DNA of 64,000 nt from Leclercia sp. LSNIH1 (GTDB taxonomy: Bacteria; Pseudomonadota; Gammaproteobacteria; Enterobacterales; Enterobacteriaceae). Shown here one piece after another: positions 8,264 through 18,597 of this stretch. The first letter of the stretch is position 1; the number at the start of each line of letters is the position of its first letter. The DNA lies in contig NZ_CP026167.1 of the NCBI RefSeq assembly GCF_002902985.1, positions 1,612,001 to 1,676,000 of the forward strand. The letters run 5' to 3'. The position numbers and the translations under genes were made by a program. The notes below the pieces were generated by a model. It did not search any database. It was given only the letters and a program-made list of their open reading frames with translations, and had not been told where the DNA came from.

Positions 8264-9042
8264 CTTACCGCTTTATTGATACCCATTGCCACTTTGATTT
8301 TTCTCCCTTCACCGGCGATGAGCCCGCCAGCATCCAGCGTGCCGCCGGAGCGGGGGTTATGGCGATCGTGGTGCCGGCCATTGATGCGGCGAGCATCGAT
8401 CGCGTGCTGGATCTCGGCGCGCGCTACCCGGCGCTCTATATGGCGCTGGGTCTGCATCCGATTGTGATCGAAAACCATCAGGATGCCGATCTGGAAAAGC
8501 TGGAGGCGGCGCTCGCGGCACGTCCGGAAAGGCTGGTGGCGGTGGGGGAGATCGGCCTCGATCTCTATCGCGAGGATCCTCACTTCGAGCGGCAGGAGAC
8601 GATCCTCGATGCGCAGCTGAAGCTGGCCAAACGCTACGATCTGCCGGTGATCCTCCACTCCCGGCGCACCCATGACAAGCTGGCGATGCACCTTAAGCGC
8701 CACAATCTGCCGCGTACCGGGGTGGTACACGGCTTTGCCGGCAGCCTGCAACAGGCGCAGCGCTTTGTGGCGTTGGGCTATAACATTGGCGTCGGCGGCA
8801 CCATTACCTATCCCCGCGCCAACAAAACCCGTGAGGTGATGGCGCAGCTCCCCCTCTCCGCGCTGGTGCTGGAAACCGATGCCCCGGATATGCCGCTCAA
8901 CGGGTTTCAGGGGCAGCCGAACCGCCCGGAGCAGGCGGCAAGGGTCTTTACCACCCTGTGTGAACTGCGCCCGGAGCCCGCGGAGGAGATCGCCCAGGCG
9001 CTGCTGGACAATACCCGCGCGCTGTTCGGCCTGTCGCTATAG
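8260..9042 (+). CDS. yjjV: YjjV, TatD-family metal-dependent hydrolase
   Basis: Predicted TatD-type metallo-deoxyribonuclease. The N-terminal metal-binding motif DTHCHFD (His9, His11) is present, as are GEIGLD, a histidine in VILHSR, a histidine in GVVHGFAG and the final metal aspartate in ETDAP. The GTG at 8260 overlaps the yjjU stop, giving 260 residues, close to the E. coli homologue. Its 3' end overlaps the convergent yjjW by six bases. The in vivo substrate of YjjV is not established. Confidence 0.92.
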   Translation: MTYRFIDTHCHFDFSPFTGDEPASIQRAAGAGVMAIVVPAIDAASIDRVLDLGARYPALYMALGLHPIVIENHQDADLEKLEAALAARPERLVAVGEIGLDLYREDPHFERQETILDAQLKLAKRYDLPVILHSRRTHDKLAMHLKRHNLPRTGVVHGFAGSLQQAQRFVALGYNIGVGGTITYPRANKTREVMAQLPLSALVLETDAPDMPLNGFQGQPNRPEQAARVFTTLCELRPEPAEEIAQALLDNTRALFGLSL

Positions 9043-9897
9043 ATAGAGCGCCGGGCGGATCACGCTGATCTGCTCGCGCTCCAGCAGCTGCGCCAGGGGC
9101 TCAACATCCTCAGCCGTTGCGCTGCGCCAGTGCCGGGCTTCACCATAGACGCCGTGCGCGTGAAAGGCGTTGATCCTGACGGGAACATCCCCCAACTGGC
9201 GGATAAATTTGATCAGTTCGCGACGGTGCGTCAGGTAATCACAGCGATCCGGGATCACCAGCAGGCGCAGCTCGCTCAGCCGGCTGTGCGCTGCCAGCCA
9301 GCGGATGCTGTGCTTGATGAGGGGGTTTTCGCGTCCGGTCAGATAGCGGTGGTGTTCATTACCCCAGGCCTTGAGATCCACCATCGCGCCATCAAACACC
9401 GGGAGCAGTTTCTGCCAGCCGGTTTCGCTTAGCAGGCCGTTGCTGTCCACCAGGCAGGTCAGATGCAGTAGCTGCGGATCGGCTTTTAGCCTCGAAAACA
9501 GCGCCACCAGAAACGGCAGCTGAGTGGTGGCCTCCCCGCCGCTGACGGTAATGCCGGAGATAAACGGCGCGACCTTGCGGATCTGCGCCACCATCTCTTC
9601 CACACTATAGCGCTGCGCCATAGGCGTCGCCTGCTGCGGGCACATTTGCAGGCAGGTGTCGCACTGCTGGCAATGCGCCTCATCCCACCAGACGCGCCCG
9701 GCCTGAACGTTCAGCGCCTCATGCGGGCAGTGCGGCACGCAGGCGGCGCAGTCGTTGCAACGCCCTATTGTCCACGGGTTGTGGCAGGTTTTGCAGCGCA
9801 GGTTACATCCCTGCAGAAACAGGGCCAGGCGGCTGCCGGGCCCGTCGACGCAGGAGAACGGGATAACCTTACTGACTAAAGCGCATCTGTTGTTCAT
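9037..9897 (-). CDS. yjjW: YjjW, glycyl-radical enzyme activating enzyme
   Basis: Predicted radical-SAM activase for the adjacent glycyl-radical enzyme YjjI. It carries the radical-SAM cluster motif C-x3-C-x2-C at Cys31, Cys35 and Cys38, then a ferredoxin-like insert with two further four-cysteine sets (Cys47/50/53/57 and Cys76/79/82/86) as found in PflA-like activases that carry extra clusters. SGGEA for SAM binding follows. The length is 286 residues, against about 287 in E. coli. Its ATG lies inside the 3' end of yjjI (29-base overlap), which implies co-transcription and coupled translation. It should work only without oxygen. Confidence 0.93.
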   Translation of the reverse strand: MNNRCALVSKVIPFSCVDGPGSRLALFLQGCNLRCKTCHNPWTIGRCNDCAACVPHCPHEALNVQAGRVWWDEAHCQQCDTCLQMCPQQATPMAQRYSVEEMVAQIRKVAPFISGITVSGGEATTQLPFLVALFSRLKADPQLLHLTCLVDSNGLLSETGWQKLLPVFDGAMVDLKAWGNEHHRYLTGRENPLIKHSIRWLAAHSRLSELRLLVIPDRCDYLTHRRELIKFIRQLGDVPVRINAFHAHGVYGEARHWRSATAEDVEPLAQLLEREQISVIRPALYL

Positions 9898-11419
9898 GGC
9901 TTATCACGCGCGGCTGGCGCTCCAGAATGCGGGTGTTGCGGGCGGCCTCTTCTCCCAGCCAGGTGGTGTTGGTGCGGGAACCTTCTGCGCGATATTTTTC
10001 CAGCTCGGACAGCCGCACCATATAGCCCGTCACGCGAACCAGATCGTTGCCCGACACGTTGGCACTGAATTCACGCATTCCGGCGCGGAAGGCACCCAGA
10101 CAGAGTTCCACCACCGCCTGCGGATTGCGTTTCACGGTTTTATCCAGCGTCAGGATGTCGCTGATCCCGGCGTGATAGTGACGGTGATGCGGGGCCACCG
10201 CCAGCAGGTGGTTGATGGGGTCGGGCTCGTCCCCATACGGCAGACGCGCCCCCGGCGTGGTGCCCACATCGGAACTGATCCCCGACTGGGCATGCAGCAT
10301 GGCGCGTTTTTTCCAGCCATGTTTAACCGGGGTCGCTTCCACGAACGCTGCCAGCTGTTCGCTGATGCGATATCCCAGCGCATTAGCCTGGTCATCCTGG
10401 CCGTAGCGCCCGTTGATCCCGGCCTTTTCACACAGCATGTTCACCGCCTCAGCCAGGCCATACATACCGAACATCGGCACAAAGCTGTCGGGATCGATCA
10501 GCCCTTCTTTAACCAGGAAGCTATGCTCAAAGAAGCCGGAACGCTGGTACAGGAAGTCGCAGCGCGCATCGATAATGGCTATCTGCTGCTGGCAGTAGTG
10601 CGGCAGGGTGCAGGTAAAGAACGCCTCCACCGTCTCGCTCTGTTCGGCGATGGCTTTCAGGTTGAGGCGCACCAGGGTGCTGCCTCCGCCCGCCAGCGGC
10701 AGCGAGTTGTAACAGCTGACCACACCGTAGCCCTTTTTTGTGAAAATTTTATCATTCACCGGACCGTTGGCAATGTGCGGCTTGCTGCATTCGCAGATGT
10801 TTTTCGCCACCTCCAGCAGCAGGGAATCCGGGGTGATATCCGGATCATAAATAAAGGTAAGGTTGGGTGAAACCTGCTTAAGCTCTGCATCGGCACGTAA
10901 GATGGCGCGCGTGACTGGCCCCTCTGCCGGGCCGATATTGGCATGGACGAAGGCATCAGGCAGGGTGCGATCGAGGTAGCGCCAGAAACGTTTTATTCGA
11001 ATATCGATTTCTTCTTGTGTTAGAATTTTAACATACGGCTGCAACAGCGTATCGAGATGGCCGAGAAAGACCGGCATGCCGGTGACGGAGGGAACATGGT
11101 GATAAAGGATTGTCAGCAGCGACAGCGCATCATCCAGATCCTGAGCGCCCTCCAGCTCCAGCCACGCCGAACCCTGTTTCAGGAACAGCGCATAGTCGGG
11201 CAACACGTAGCGCGGTTTGTAAGGCGCGTGGCCTTCAAACATATCGCAGATAAACCCCCCGGCCAGCGCCAGGCGCGCATCGTTATCCAGCGCGGGATAG
11301 GGCAGGTTGTTTTCCGCCTCCAGCGCCAGAAAATGGCGTTTTTGTTCGGGGCTTAACATCGGGCTTGTCACAATTTTCTGGCAACGTTGTTGCAGGGCGG
11401 CGGGTGTGGAGAGGGACAT
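9869..11419 (-). CDS. yjjI: YjjI, glycyl-radical enzyme of unknown reaction (DUF3029)
   Basis: A glycyl-radical-type protein whose substrate is unknown. The C-terminal radical motif VRVTGYM is present, with the radical glycine near residue 465, and a possible active-site cysteine region ([14 protein letters not shown]) lies in the middle. I chose the ATG at 11419, preceded by AAGGAAG at good spacing; it gives 516 residues, the length of E. coli YjjI. An ATG eight codons upstream has no ribosome binding site. The gene overlaps its activase yjjW, diverges from deoC, and its 5' third contains a DeoR operator (11018-11033), so its transcription may be tied to deo regulation. Confidence 0.9.
   Translation of the reverse strand: MSLSTPAALQQRCQKIVTSPMLSPEQKRHFLALEAENNLPYPALDNDARLALAGGFICDMFEGHAPYKPRYVLPDYALFLKQGSAWLELEGAQDLDDALSLLTILYHHVPSVTGMPVFLGHLDTLLQPYVKILTQEEIDIRIKRFWRYLDRTLPDAFVHANIGPAEGPVTRAILRADAELKQVSPNLTFIYDPDITPDSLLLEVAKNICECSKPHIANGPVNDKIFTKKGYGVVSCYNSLPLAGGGSTLVRLNLKAIAEQSETVEAFFTCTLPHYCQQQIAIIDARCDFLYQRSGFFEHSFLVKEGLIDPDSFVPMFGMYGLAEAVNMLCEKAGINGRYGQDDQANALGYRISEQLAAFVEATPVKHGWKKRAMLHAQSGISSDVGTTPGARLPYGDEPDPINHLLAVAPHHRHYHAGISDILTLDKTVKRNPQAVVELCLGAFRAGMREFSANVSGNDLVRVTGYMVRLSELEKYRAEGSRTNTTWLGEEAARNTRILERQPRVISHEQQMRFSQ
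10739..10754. promoter_or_regulatory. Possible third DeoR operator inside yjjI
   Basis: TGTGAAAATTTTATCA matches the 16-base DeoR palindrome TGTTAGAATTCTAACA at 12 of 16 positions. It lies 279 bases from the clear operator at 11018, close to the roughly 270-base spacing of the E. coli OE enhancer-operator. The sequence match is modest, so the call rests mainly on position. Confidence 0.35.
11018..11033 (+). promoter_or_regulatory. DeoR operator O1 / deoP1 region inside yjjI
   Basis: TGTTAGAATTTTAACA matches the DeoR palindrome TGTTAGAATTCTAACA at 15 of 16 positions and contains a -10-like TAGAAT. It lies inside the yjjI coding sequence, 603 bases upstream of the second operator. In E. coli, deoP1/O1 lies about 600 bases upstream of deoP2/O2 and DeoR loops the DNA between them. 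Confidence 0.8.
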
Positions 11420-11534
11420 TGTCGCTTCCTTATTGTTCTGCATGGACAGAGGAAGAGTGTAAAAAGAGTCCCGCCTGCTGCCTTTGATCCTGCGCGGGTG
11501 CCTGACGCTTTAATCCGCAGTTGCAGCTTAATTA

Positions 11535-11550
11535 TTTGAAGTTGATCGCA
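11535..11550 (+). promoter_or_regulatory. Upstream CRP site of deoP2
   Basis: TTTGA-AGTTGA-TCGCA resembles the CRP consensus TGTGA-N6-TCACA. Its centre is exactly 53 bases from the downstream CRP site, the spacing of the paired CRP sites (-93.5 and -40.5) at E. coli deoP2, between which CytR binds. A 15-base inverted repeat (GCATTAC-G-GTAATGC, 11548-11562) overlaps its edge. Confidence 0.65.
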
Positions 11551-11587
11551 TTACGGTAATGCAAATTTGTATGCATTTTTCATTAAC

Positions 11588-11603
11588 TGTGATGAATGTC
11601 GAA
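11588..11603 (+). promoter_or_regulatory. Downstream CRP site of deoP2
   Basis: TGTGA-TGAATG-TCGAA is a CRP-like site with a perfect left half. Its centre would be at -40.5 from a start near 11636, the class II position known for deoP2 in E. coli. Confidence 0.7.
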
Positions 11604-11620
11604 GTGAGAATGCGGGTGAA

Positions 11621-11636
11621 TGTTAGAATACTCACA
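11621..11636 (+). promoter_or_regulatory. deoP2 -10 region and DeoR operator O2
   Basis: TGTTAGAATACTCACA matches the DeoR palindrome at 14 of 16 positions and includes the -10 hexamer TAGAAT (11624-11629). DeoR bound here would cover the promoter. Deoxyribose-5-phosphate is the known inducer in E. coli. Confidence 0.82.
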
Positions 11637-11680
11637 GACCCGCAAGGTGAAATTTTACGGCTATACGCCCGGAGAATGTT

Positions 11681-12460
11681 ATGACCGATTTAACCGCCAG
11701 CAGCCTGCGCGCACTGAAACTGATGGATCTGACCACCCTGAATGACGACGACACCAACGAAAAAGTGATCGCGCTGTGTCATCAGGCGAAAACCCCGGTG
11801 GGCACCACCGCGGCTGTCTGTATCTACCCGCGTTTCATTCCCATCGCGCGTAAGACCCTGAAAGAGCAGGGCACGCCGGAGGTGCGTATTGCCACGGTGA
11901 CGAACTTCCCGCACGGCAACGACGACATCGAGATCGCGCTGGCCGAAACCCGCGCCGCCATTGCCTATGGCGCTGATGAAGTGGATGTGGTCTTCCCGTA
12001 CCGCGCGCTGATTGCGGGTAACGAGCAGGTCGGTTTCGATCTGGTGAAAGCCTGTAAAGAGGCCTGCGCCGCGGCAAACGTACTGCTGAAAGTGATCATC
12101 GAAACCGGCGAACTGAAAGAAGAGGCGCTGATTCGCAAAGCGTCTGAAATCTCCATCAAAGCCGGGGCAGACTTCATTAAAACCTCCACCGGTAAAGTGC
12201 CGGTGAACGCCACTCCGGAAAGCGCACGCATCATGATGGAAGTGATCCGCGACATGGGCGTGGAAAAAACCGTGGGCTTCAAACCGGCGGGCGGCGTGCG
12301 TACCGCAGAAGATGCGCAGCAGTTCCTGGCGATTGCCGATGAGCTGTTCGGTGCCGACTGGGCCGATGCCCGTCACTACCGTTTTGGCGCATCCAGCCTG
12401 CTGGCGAGCCTGCTGAAAGCGCTGGGTCACGGCGACGGTAAGAGCGCAAGCAGCTACTAA
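11681..12460 (+). CDS. deoC: DeoC, deoxyribose-phosphate aldolase
   Basis: Class I aldolase that cleaves 2-deoxyribose-5-phosphate to acetaldehyde and glyceraldehyde-3-phosphate, the last step of deoxynucleoside breakdown. The Schiff-base lysine is Lys167 in FIKTSTGK, with the catalytic pair Asp102 and Lys201-region ([10 protein letters not shown]) in place. The 259 residues equal the E. coli length. It is the first gene of deoCABD and sits behind the CRP- and DeoR-controlled promoter region. A REP pair separates it from deoA. Confidence 0.97.
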   Translation: MTDLTASSLRALKLMDLTTLNDDDTNEKVIALCHQAKTPVGTTAAVCIYPRFIPIARKTLKEQGTPEVRIATVTNFPHGNDDIEIALAETRAAIAYGADEVDVVFPYRALIAGNEQVGFDLVKACKEACAAANVLLKVIIETGELKEEALIRKASEISIKAGADFIKTSTGKVPVNATPESARIMMEVIRDMGVEKTVGFKPAGGVRTAEDAQQFLAIADELFGADWADARHYRFGASSLLASLLKALGHGDGKSASSY

Positions 12461-12474
12461 TAGCACTACTCGTT

Positions 12475-12550
12475 GTAAGCCGGATAAGGCGTAGCCGCCC
12501 TCCGGCGTTATTCCGCTTCGCCGGGTGGCGCTACGCTTACCCGGCCTACG
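12475..12550. repeat. Paired REP elements (BIME) between deoC and deoA
   Basis: Two inverted REP units: one begins GCCGGATAAGGCG, the other GCCGGGTGGCGCTACG and ends CCCGGCCTACG. They lie inside the deo operon and could form stem-loops that stabilise the deoC part of the message. Confidence 0.85.
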
Positions 12551-12584
12551 GTTAGCCTTCGACTCACTTCCTCAGGGGGTTATT

Positions 12585-13907
12585 TTGTTTCTCGCACAAG
12601 AAATTATTCGTAAAAAACGTGATGGTCATGCTTTAAGCGACGAAGAGATCCGTTTCTTTATCAACGGCATTCGCGACAATACCATCTCTGAAGGGCAGAT
12701 TGCCGCCCTGGCGATGACCATTTTCTTCCACGATATGGCGATGCCGGAGCGCGTGTCGCTGACCATGGCAATGCGGGATTCAGGAACCGTTCTGGACTGG
12801 AAAGGCCTTAACCTTAATGGCCCAATCGTGGACAAACACTCCACCGGCGGCGTGGGTGATGTCACCTCGCTGATGCTGGGGCCAATGGTCGCTGCCTGCG
12901 GCGGCTACATTCCTATGATTTCCGGGCGCGGCCTCGGTCATACCGGCGGCACGCTCGACAAACTGGAAGCCATTCCGGGCTTCGATATCTTCCCGGATGA
13001 CAATCGCTTCCGCGACATTATTAAAGATGTGGGTGTGGCGATTATCGGCCAGACCAGCTCCCTTGCCCCGGCGGATAAGCGTTTTTACGCCACGCGTGAC
13101 ATTACCGCGACCGTCGATTCCATCCCGCTGATCACCGCCTCGATCCTCGCCAAGAAGCTGGCCGAAGGGCTGGATGCGCTGGTGATGGACGTCAAAGTGG
13201 GCAGCGGCGCCTTTATGCCGACTTACGAACTCTCAGCCCAGCTTGCCGAAGCGATTGTTGGCGTGGCTAACGGCGCTGGGGTGCGCACCACCGCGCTGCT
13301 TACCGATATGAACCAGGTGCTCGCCTCCAGCGCGGGTAACGCGGTCGAAGTCCGCGAAGCGGTGCAGTTCCTGACCGGTGAGTACCGTAACCCGCGTCTG
13401 TTTGACGTCACCATGGCGCTGTGCGTCGAGATGTTGATCTCCGGTAAGCTGGCGAAAGATGACGCCGACGCCCGCGCGAAGTTGCAGGCGGTGCTGGACA
13501 ACGGCAAAGCGGCGGAGATCTTTGGCCGCATGGTGGCGGCGCAAAAAGGCCCGACCGACTTCGTGGAAAACTACGCCAAATACCTGCCTACCGCGATGCT
13601 CAGCAAAGCGGTCTATGCGGATACCGAAGGCTTTGTCTCGGCAATGGACACCCGCGCGCTGGGGATGGCGGTGGTGTCGATGGGCGGCGGTCGTCGTCAG
13701 GCTTCCGACAGCATTGATTACAGCGTCGGCTTCACCGATATGGCCCGTCTGGGCGACAGCGTTGACGGTCAACGTCCGCTGGCGGTGATCCATGCGAAGG
13801 ATGAAAACAGCTGGCAGGAGGCGGCGAAAGCGGTGAAAGCGGCCATTACCCTGGCAGATAATGCCCCAGAAAGCTCGCCTTCGGTCTATCGTCGTATTAC
13901 CGAATAG
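12585..13907 (+). CDS. deoA: DeoA, thymidine phosphorylase
   Basis: Converts thymidine or deoxyuridine and phosphate to the free base and 2-deoxyribose-1-phosphate. The family signature region [10 protein letters not shown] and the phosphate-binding [16 protein letters not shown] segment are intact. The start is a TTG at 12585 (encoding [10 protein letters not shown] after the initiator), supported by the GGGGG ribosome binding site upstream and by the 440-residue length of E. coli DeoA. The frame stays open further upstream only through the REP element, which is not protein-coding. It is the second gene of deoCABD. Confidence 0.96.
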   Translation: MFLAQEIIRKKRDGHALSDEEIRFFINGIRDNTISEGQIAALAMTIFFHDMAMPERVSLTMAMRDSGTVLDWKGLNLNGPIVDKHSTGGVGDVTSLMLGPMVAACGGYIPMISGRGLGHTGGTLDKLEAIPGFDIFPDDNRFRDIIKDVGVAIIGQTSSLAPADKRFYATRDITATVDSIPLITASILAKKLAEGLDALVMDVKVGSGAFMPTYELSAQLAEAIVGVANGAGVRTTALLTDMNQVLASSAGNAVEVREAVQFLTGEYRNPRLFDVTMALCVEMLISGKLAKDDADARAKLQAVLDNGKAAEIFGRMVAAQKGPTDFVENYAKYLPTAMLSKAVYADTEGFVSAMDTRALGMAVVSMGGGRRQASDSIDYSVGFTDMARLGDSVDGQRPLAVIHAKDENSWQEAAKAVKAAITLADNAPESSPSVYRRITE

Positions 13908-13937
13908 CGGTATACTGATCTGATCGCTTTTTTATGA

Positions 13938-15182
<1,245 letters not shown>

Positions 15183-15184
15183 TG

Positions 15185-15260
15185 ACGCTGCCCGGCGGCG
15201 CGTGGCTTGCCGGGCCTACGTTTTTTGTAGGCCGGGTAAGGCGCAGCCGCCGCCCGGCAA
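15185..15260. repeat. Paired REP elements between deoB and deoD
   Basis: Two inverted REP-type palindromes (GCCCGGCGGCGCGTGGC... and GTAGGCCGGGTAAGGCGCAGCC...) fill most of the deoB-deoD gap. They are expected to form stable stem-loops in the deo message. Confidence 0.85.
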
Positions 15261-15287
15261 AACAACATACTAATAAGGGAACTGAAG

Positions 15288-16010
15288 ATGGCAACTCCTC
15301 ACATTAATGCAGAGATGGGTGATTTCGCTGACGTCGTATTGATGCCGGGCGACCCGCTGCGCGCGAAGCACATCGCCGAAACCTTCCTCGAAGATGTGCG
15401 TGAAGTGAACAACGTTCGCGGCATGCTGGGCTTCACCGGTACCTACAAAGGCCGCAAAATTTCCGTTATGGGTCACGGCATGGGTATCCCATCCTGCTCC
15501 ATCTACACCAAAGAGCTGATCACCGATTTCGGCGTGAAGAAAATCATCCGCGTCGGCTCCTGTGGTGCCGTGCGAATGGACGTTAAGCTGCGTGACATCG
15601 TGATCGGCATGGGCGCCTGCACCGACTCCAAAGTTAACCGCATGCGTTTCAAAGATCATGACTTCGCGGCGATTGCCGACTTTGATATGGTGCGTAACGC
15701 CGTTGACGCCGCCAAAGCGCTGGGCGTGGACGCGCGCGTGGGTAACATCTTCTCTGCGGACCTCTTCTACGCGCCAGACGGCGGCGAGATGTTCGACGTG
15801 ATGGAGAAATATGGCATCCTGGGCGTGGAGATGGAAGCGGCGGGTATCTACGGTGTGGCGGCTGAGTTCGGTGCGAAAGCCCTGACCATCTGCACCGTGT
15901 CTGACCACATCCGTACTCACGAGCAGACCACTGCCGCTGAGCGTCAGACCACCTTCAACGACATGATCAAGATCGCGCTGGAATCCGTCCTGCTGGGCGA
16001 TAAAGAGTAA
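15288..16010 (+). CDS. deoD: DeoD, purine nucleoside phosphorylase
   Basis: Hexameric cytoplasmic enzyme that phosphorolyses purine (deoxy)ribonucleosides to base and (deoxy)ribose-1-phosphate. The family pattern with [21 protein letters not shown] and the base-activating aspartate near residue 206 (VSDHIRT) is complete. The 240 residues compare with 239 in E. coli. AAGGGAACTGAAG precedes the ATG. It is the last gene of deoCABD, and an intrinsic terminator follows 9 bases after the stop. Confidence 0.97.
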   Translation: MATPHINAEMGDFADVVLMPGDPLRAKHIAETFLEDVREVNNVRGMLGFTGTYKGRKISVMGHGMGIPSCSIYTKELITDFGVKKIIRVGSCGAVRMDVKLRDIVIGMGACTDSKVNRMRFKDHDFAAIADFDMVRNAVDAAKALGVDARVGNIFSADLFYAPDGGEMFDVMEKYGILGVEMEAAGIYGVAAEFGAKALTICTVSDHIRTHEQTTAAERQTTFNDMIKIALESVLLGDKE

Positions 16011-16019
16011 GATTTACTG

Positions 16020-16045
16020 CGGGGGCGTTCTGCCCCCGTTTTTTT
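16020..16045 (+). terminator. deo operon terminator
   Basis: A 7-bp GC stem (CGGGGGC/GCCCCCG, loop GTTCT) followed by seven T residues, immediately after deoD. Confidence 0.92.
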
Positions 16046-16088
16046 ATCTATTCACCTTTCACATCCAACCTCCGCATTTTTCTTTACA

Positions 16089-16136
16089 TTTCATCTGAAT
16101 ATGCTATGAAATTTATTCAAGTATCTATTCATGAAA
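16089..16136 (+). promoter_or_regulatory. Candidate yjjJ promoter and operator repeats
   Basis: An inverted repeat TTTCAT-N11-ATGAAA (16089-16111) is followed by another ATGAAA (16131-16136) just before the gene. TTTACA (16083-16088) and TATGAA (16105-16110), 16 bases apart, could be the promoter. Since YjjJ carries its own DNA-binding domain, these repeats are candidates for autoregulation; this is inference. Confidence 0.35.
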
Positions 16137-16146
16137 CCATTCACTG

Positions 16147-17475
16147 ATGACAGCGATTAATGATCTGCTGCTACAGGGCCCGCGTGGAGCGCCTGAGCTT
16201 CGCCAGCATCTGGGCATCAGCCAGGCGACATTTTCGCGTCTGGTGGCTACCCAGCAACAGGTGATCCAGTTTGGAAAAGCGCGCGCCACGCGCTACGCCC
16301 TGCTGCGCCCTGTGCGGGGCATCAGCGTATTTCCTTTCTGGCAAGTGAATGCTGAGGGTCGGGCCATCAAAGGCGGGGAGATTTACCCCACCTGGCCGCA
16401 GGGAAGCTGCCTTGTGCTACAGGCTGATGGGCAATGGCAATGGTTTGATAGTCTTCCCTGGTATCTGACCGACCTTCGCCCTCAGGGTTTTTTAGGACGG
16501 GCGTGGGGCCGCCGCCTGGCACAGCAATTCTCGCTGCCGGAAGATATTCGTCTCTGGCAGGAAAGCGATGTGCTTTATGCCCTTAGCCAGTTTTCTGGTG
16601 AGCATTCCGGCGGTTGGCTGGTGGGTGAGAAGAACTACCAACGTTGGCTCTGTGCAACCCCTCCGCAGCCCATTACCGACTTTCAAAAAAACCGGGTCTA
16701 TGCGCAGCTATCCCGGGAGGCGCTGGCAGGGGAGATCGTAGGTTCTTCTGCGGGTGGGGAACAACCCAAGTTCTCCTGCTTTGTCCAAACGGCAACGGGT
16801 GACGAGCATATGCTGGTCAAGTTTACTGCGCCACAAAGTAGCGCAGTCTCTGTACGATGGGGCGATCTGCTGTTTGCCGAGGCTATCGCGCACAGCACGC
16901 TTACCCGGGCAGGGCTCGCGGCAAGCGATGCCATCGCGCTACAAGGGGAAAGCGGCCAGGTTTTTCTTGAGGCTAAACGCTTTGACTGCGAAGGCGTCAC
17001 GGGCAGACGCGCCATCCTCTCCCTTGAGGCGGTACAAAGTGAATTTGTCACCGCGAGCGGAGCATGGCCGCACACGGTTGAGAAGCTCGTGCAGGCTGGC
17101 ATCGTAGAGGCAACCGCTGCGGGACAGGTCGAAAAGATATGGGCGTTTGGGCGCCTTATCGCTAACAGCGATATGCACGCGGGGAACCTCTCTTTTTACT
17201 ATTCCGCGTTCCCGTTATCCCTTGCCCCGGTTTATGACATGTTGCCCATGGCGTTTGCGCCTTCCAGCGCGGGTATGATGCGGGAAGAAGCGTGCGAGTT
17301 GCGTTTCGATAGCACAATATCGCGTCAGGCATGGGAATTTGCCCTGCCACTGGCGGCACAATTCTGGCAGCAGGTGATGGATGAAAAGCGGATAAGTGAA
17401 AATTTCCGCACGATCGCCGCGGGGATGAAAACGCGGTTAAGCGATATTGCGGTAATGGTCCAGAGAATGGCGTGA
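16147..17475 (+). CDS. yjjJ: YjjJ, HipA-like serine/threonine kinase with fused N-terminal HTH
   Basis: HipA-family kinase. In E. coli, overproduced YjjJ is reported to be toxic in a HipA-like way. Residues 1-50 form a winged-helix-like DNA-binding region (LRQHLGISQATFSRL), so the regulator part is fused rather than encoded by a separate hipB. The kinase part shows the flexible-loop motif SSAGGEQPKF (residues 200-209), an ATP-binding lysine in LVKF (Lys225), the catalytic loop ANSDMHAGN (Asp342, Asn347) and the metal-binding PVYDMLP (Asp364). The length is 442 residues against 443 in E. coli. It stands alone between deoD and lplA with its own terminator. Confidence 0.88.
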   Translation: MTAINDLLLQGPRGAPELRQHLGISQATFSRLVATQQQVIQFGKARATRYALLRPVRGISVFPFWQVNAEGRAIKGGEIYPTWPQGSCLVLQADGQWQWFDSLPWYLTDLRPQGFLGRAWGRRLAQQFSLPEDIRLWQESDVLYALSQFSGEHSGGWLVGEKNYQRWLCATPPQPITDFQKNRVYAQLSREALAGEIVGSSAGGEQPKFSCFVQTATGDEHMLVKFTAPQSSAVSVRWGDLLFAEAIAHSTLTRAGLAASDAIALQGESGQVFLEAKRFDCEGVTGRRAILSLEAVQSEFVTASGAWPHTVEKLVQAGIVEATAAGQVEKIWAFGRLIANSDMHAGNLSFYYSAFPLSLAPVYDMLPMAFAPSSAGMMREEACELRFDSTISRQAWEFALPLAAQFWQQVMDEKRISENFRTIAAGMKTRLSDIAVMVQRMA

Positions 17476-17480
17476 ATGTT

Positions 17481-17516
17481 CTGCCGGGTGGCGGCTTCGC
17501 CTTACCCGGCCTACGG
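17481..17516. repeat. Single REP element after yjjJ
   Basis: One REP palindrome (GCCGGGTGGCGGCTTCGCC...CCCGGCCTACGG) just past the yjjJ stop and before its terminator. Confidence 0.8.
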
Positions 17517-17522
17517 TTACAG

Positions 17523-17544
17523 GCCCGCGCAAGCGGGCTTTTTT
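17523..17544 (+). terminator. yjjJ terminator
   Basis: GCCCGC-GCAA-GCGGGC followed by six T residues; a compact intrinsic terminator between the convergent yjjJ and lplA. Confidence 0.88.
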
Positions 17545-17545
17545 A

Positions 17546-18562
17546 TTACCGTACCGCCCGTGCAATCCAGGCTGACAGCTCCCGCAGCTCTTTTTCCTGT
17601 TCCGGGAAATCGCCGATCAGGGCATCGCACTCTTGTTGCAGCCTATCCGCACGGTACAAACAGCCCTGCAGACGCGCCGCCAGCGCCTCTAGCGGCGCCG
17701 GGTTCAGGCTGTCGGTAAAGACCTGGGTACGCGAGATATGGCCCTTCTCGACGTCGAAGTGCAGCTCCACGCCGCCCCACGTAAAGCGCTCATCCAGCAG
17801 GTGCGAGAAGGCAGGCGCCTGACCGAAGTTCCACTCCCAGCTGCTCTGGCGGGCAAAGGTTTCGGCAAAGTTCGGCAGATCCGGCGTCTTGTCAGGTGAA
17901 ATGAGTTCGGCTTCAACCCGCTCGCCGTAATGGGCAAAAAACGCCTCGCGGATAGCATCGCAGATCCGCTCATGGGTGATGCCCGGCAGCAGATCCACCA
18001 GATTGGCAACCCGCCCGCGCACGGAGGTAATGCCCTTGGCCTGCAACTTTTTCTGGTCGGGATTGAGGTAGTTCGCCAGGCGGCTGAGATCGGCATTTAA
18101 TAACAGGGTGCCGTGATGGAAACCCCGGTCCATCGTTTCGCGATAGGCCGAGCCGGAGACCTTCCGGTCACCTTCATCTGTTTTTACCACCAGGTCGTTG
18201 CGCCCGGAGGCTTCCGCCGTGGCCCCCAGCGCCTGCAGCGCGTTCAGTACGATGCTGGTGGAGATGGTTTTGTCGTACTCCGGCTTTCCGGCCATAAAGG
18301 TAAAGCAGGTGTTGCCGAGGTCGTGGAATACCGCGCCGCCGCCGCTGCTGCGACGGGCCAGGCGCACGTTGTCCTCTTCCATGCGTCGTGTGTTGCACTC
18401 TTTCCACGGGTTTTGCGCCCGGCCAATGACCACCGTGTCGGCGTTGCGCCACAGGAACAGCACCCGCTGCGTGGCGGGCATCTGGCGGAAGATGCACTCT
18501 TCTACCGCAAGGTTAAACCAGGGATCGTATGAATCTGAGATAAGCAGACGCAATGTAGACAT
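17546..18562 (-). CDS. lplA: LplA, lipoate-protein ligase A
   Basis: Activates free lipoate with ATP and attaches it to lysines of the E2 and H subunits of 2-oxoacid dehydrogenases and the glycine cleavage system. The lipoate-binding [12 protein letters not shown] (residues 70-81) and the catalytic lysine in DRKVSGSA (Lys134 counting the initiator) are present, followed by the C-terminal accessory domain. The ATG at 18562 ([10 protein letters not shown]) gives 338 residues as in E. coli; an ATG 13 codons upstream was rejected for lack of homology. It lies 35 bases downstream of ytjB in the same direction, probably as one operon. Confidence 0.96.
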   Translation of the reverse strand: MSTLRLLISDSYDPWFNLAVEECIFRQMPATQRVLFLWRNADTVVIGRAQNPWKECNTRRMEEDNVRLARRSSGGGAVFHDLGNTCFTFMAGKPEYDKTISTSIVLNALQALGATAEASGRNDLVVKTDEGDRKVSGSAYRETMDRGFHHGTLLLNADLSRLANYLNPDQKKLQAKGITSVRGRVANLVDLLPGITHERICDAIREAFFAHYGERVEAELISPDKTPDLPNFAETFARQSSWEWNFGQAPAFSHLLDERFTWGGVELHFDVEKGHISRTQVFTDSLNPAPLEALAARLQGCLYRADRLQQECDALIGDFPEQEKELRELSAWIARAVR

Positions 18563-18597
18563 GCAGATTTCCTTTCCTGAAACGGTTATCGACTCAA

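Noticed and set aside
11548..11562. GCATTAC-G-GTAATGC as a separate operator in the deo/yjjI region.
   Set aside because: It overlaps the upstream CRP site and is in the region where CytR acts at deoP2; I cannot separate it from those known elements.
12475..12550. Repeated palindromes considered as a CRISPR array.
   Set aside because: The repeats are scattered REP units in seven separate gaps, with inverted orientation and no regular spacers or cas genes.
16051..16067. A second CreB tag (TTCACCTTTCAC) before yjjJ.
   Set aside because: The two TTCAC elements are separated by two bases instead of six, so the CreB spacing is not met.
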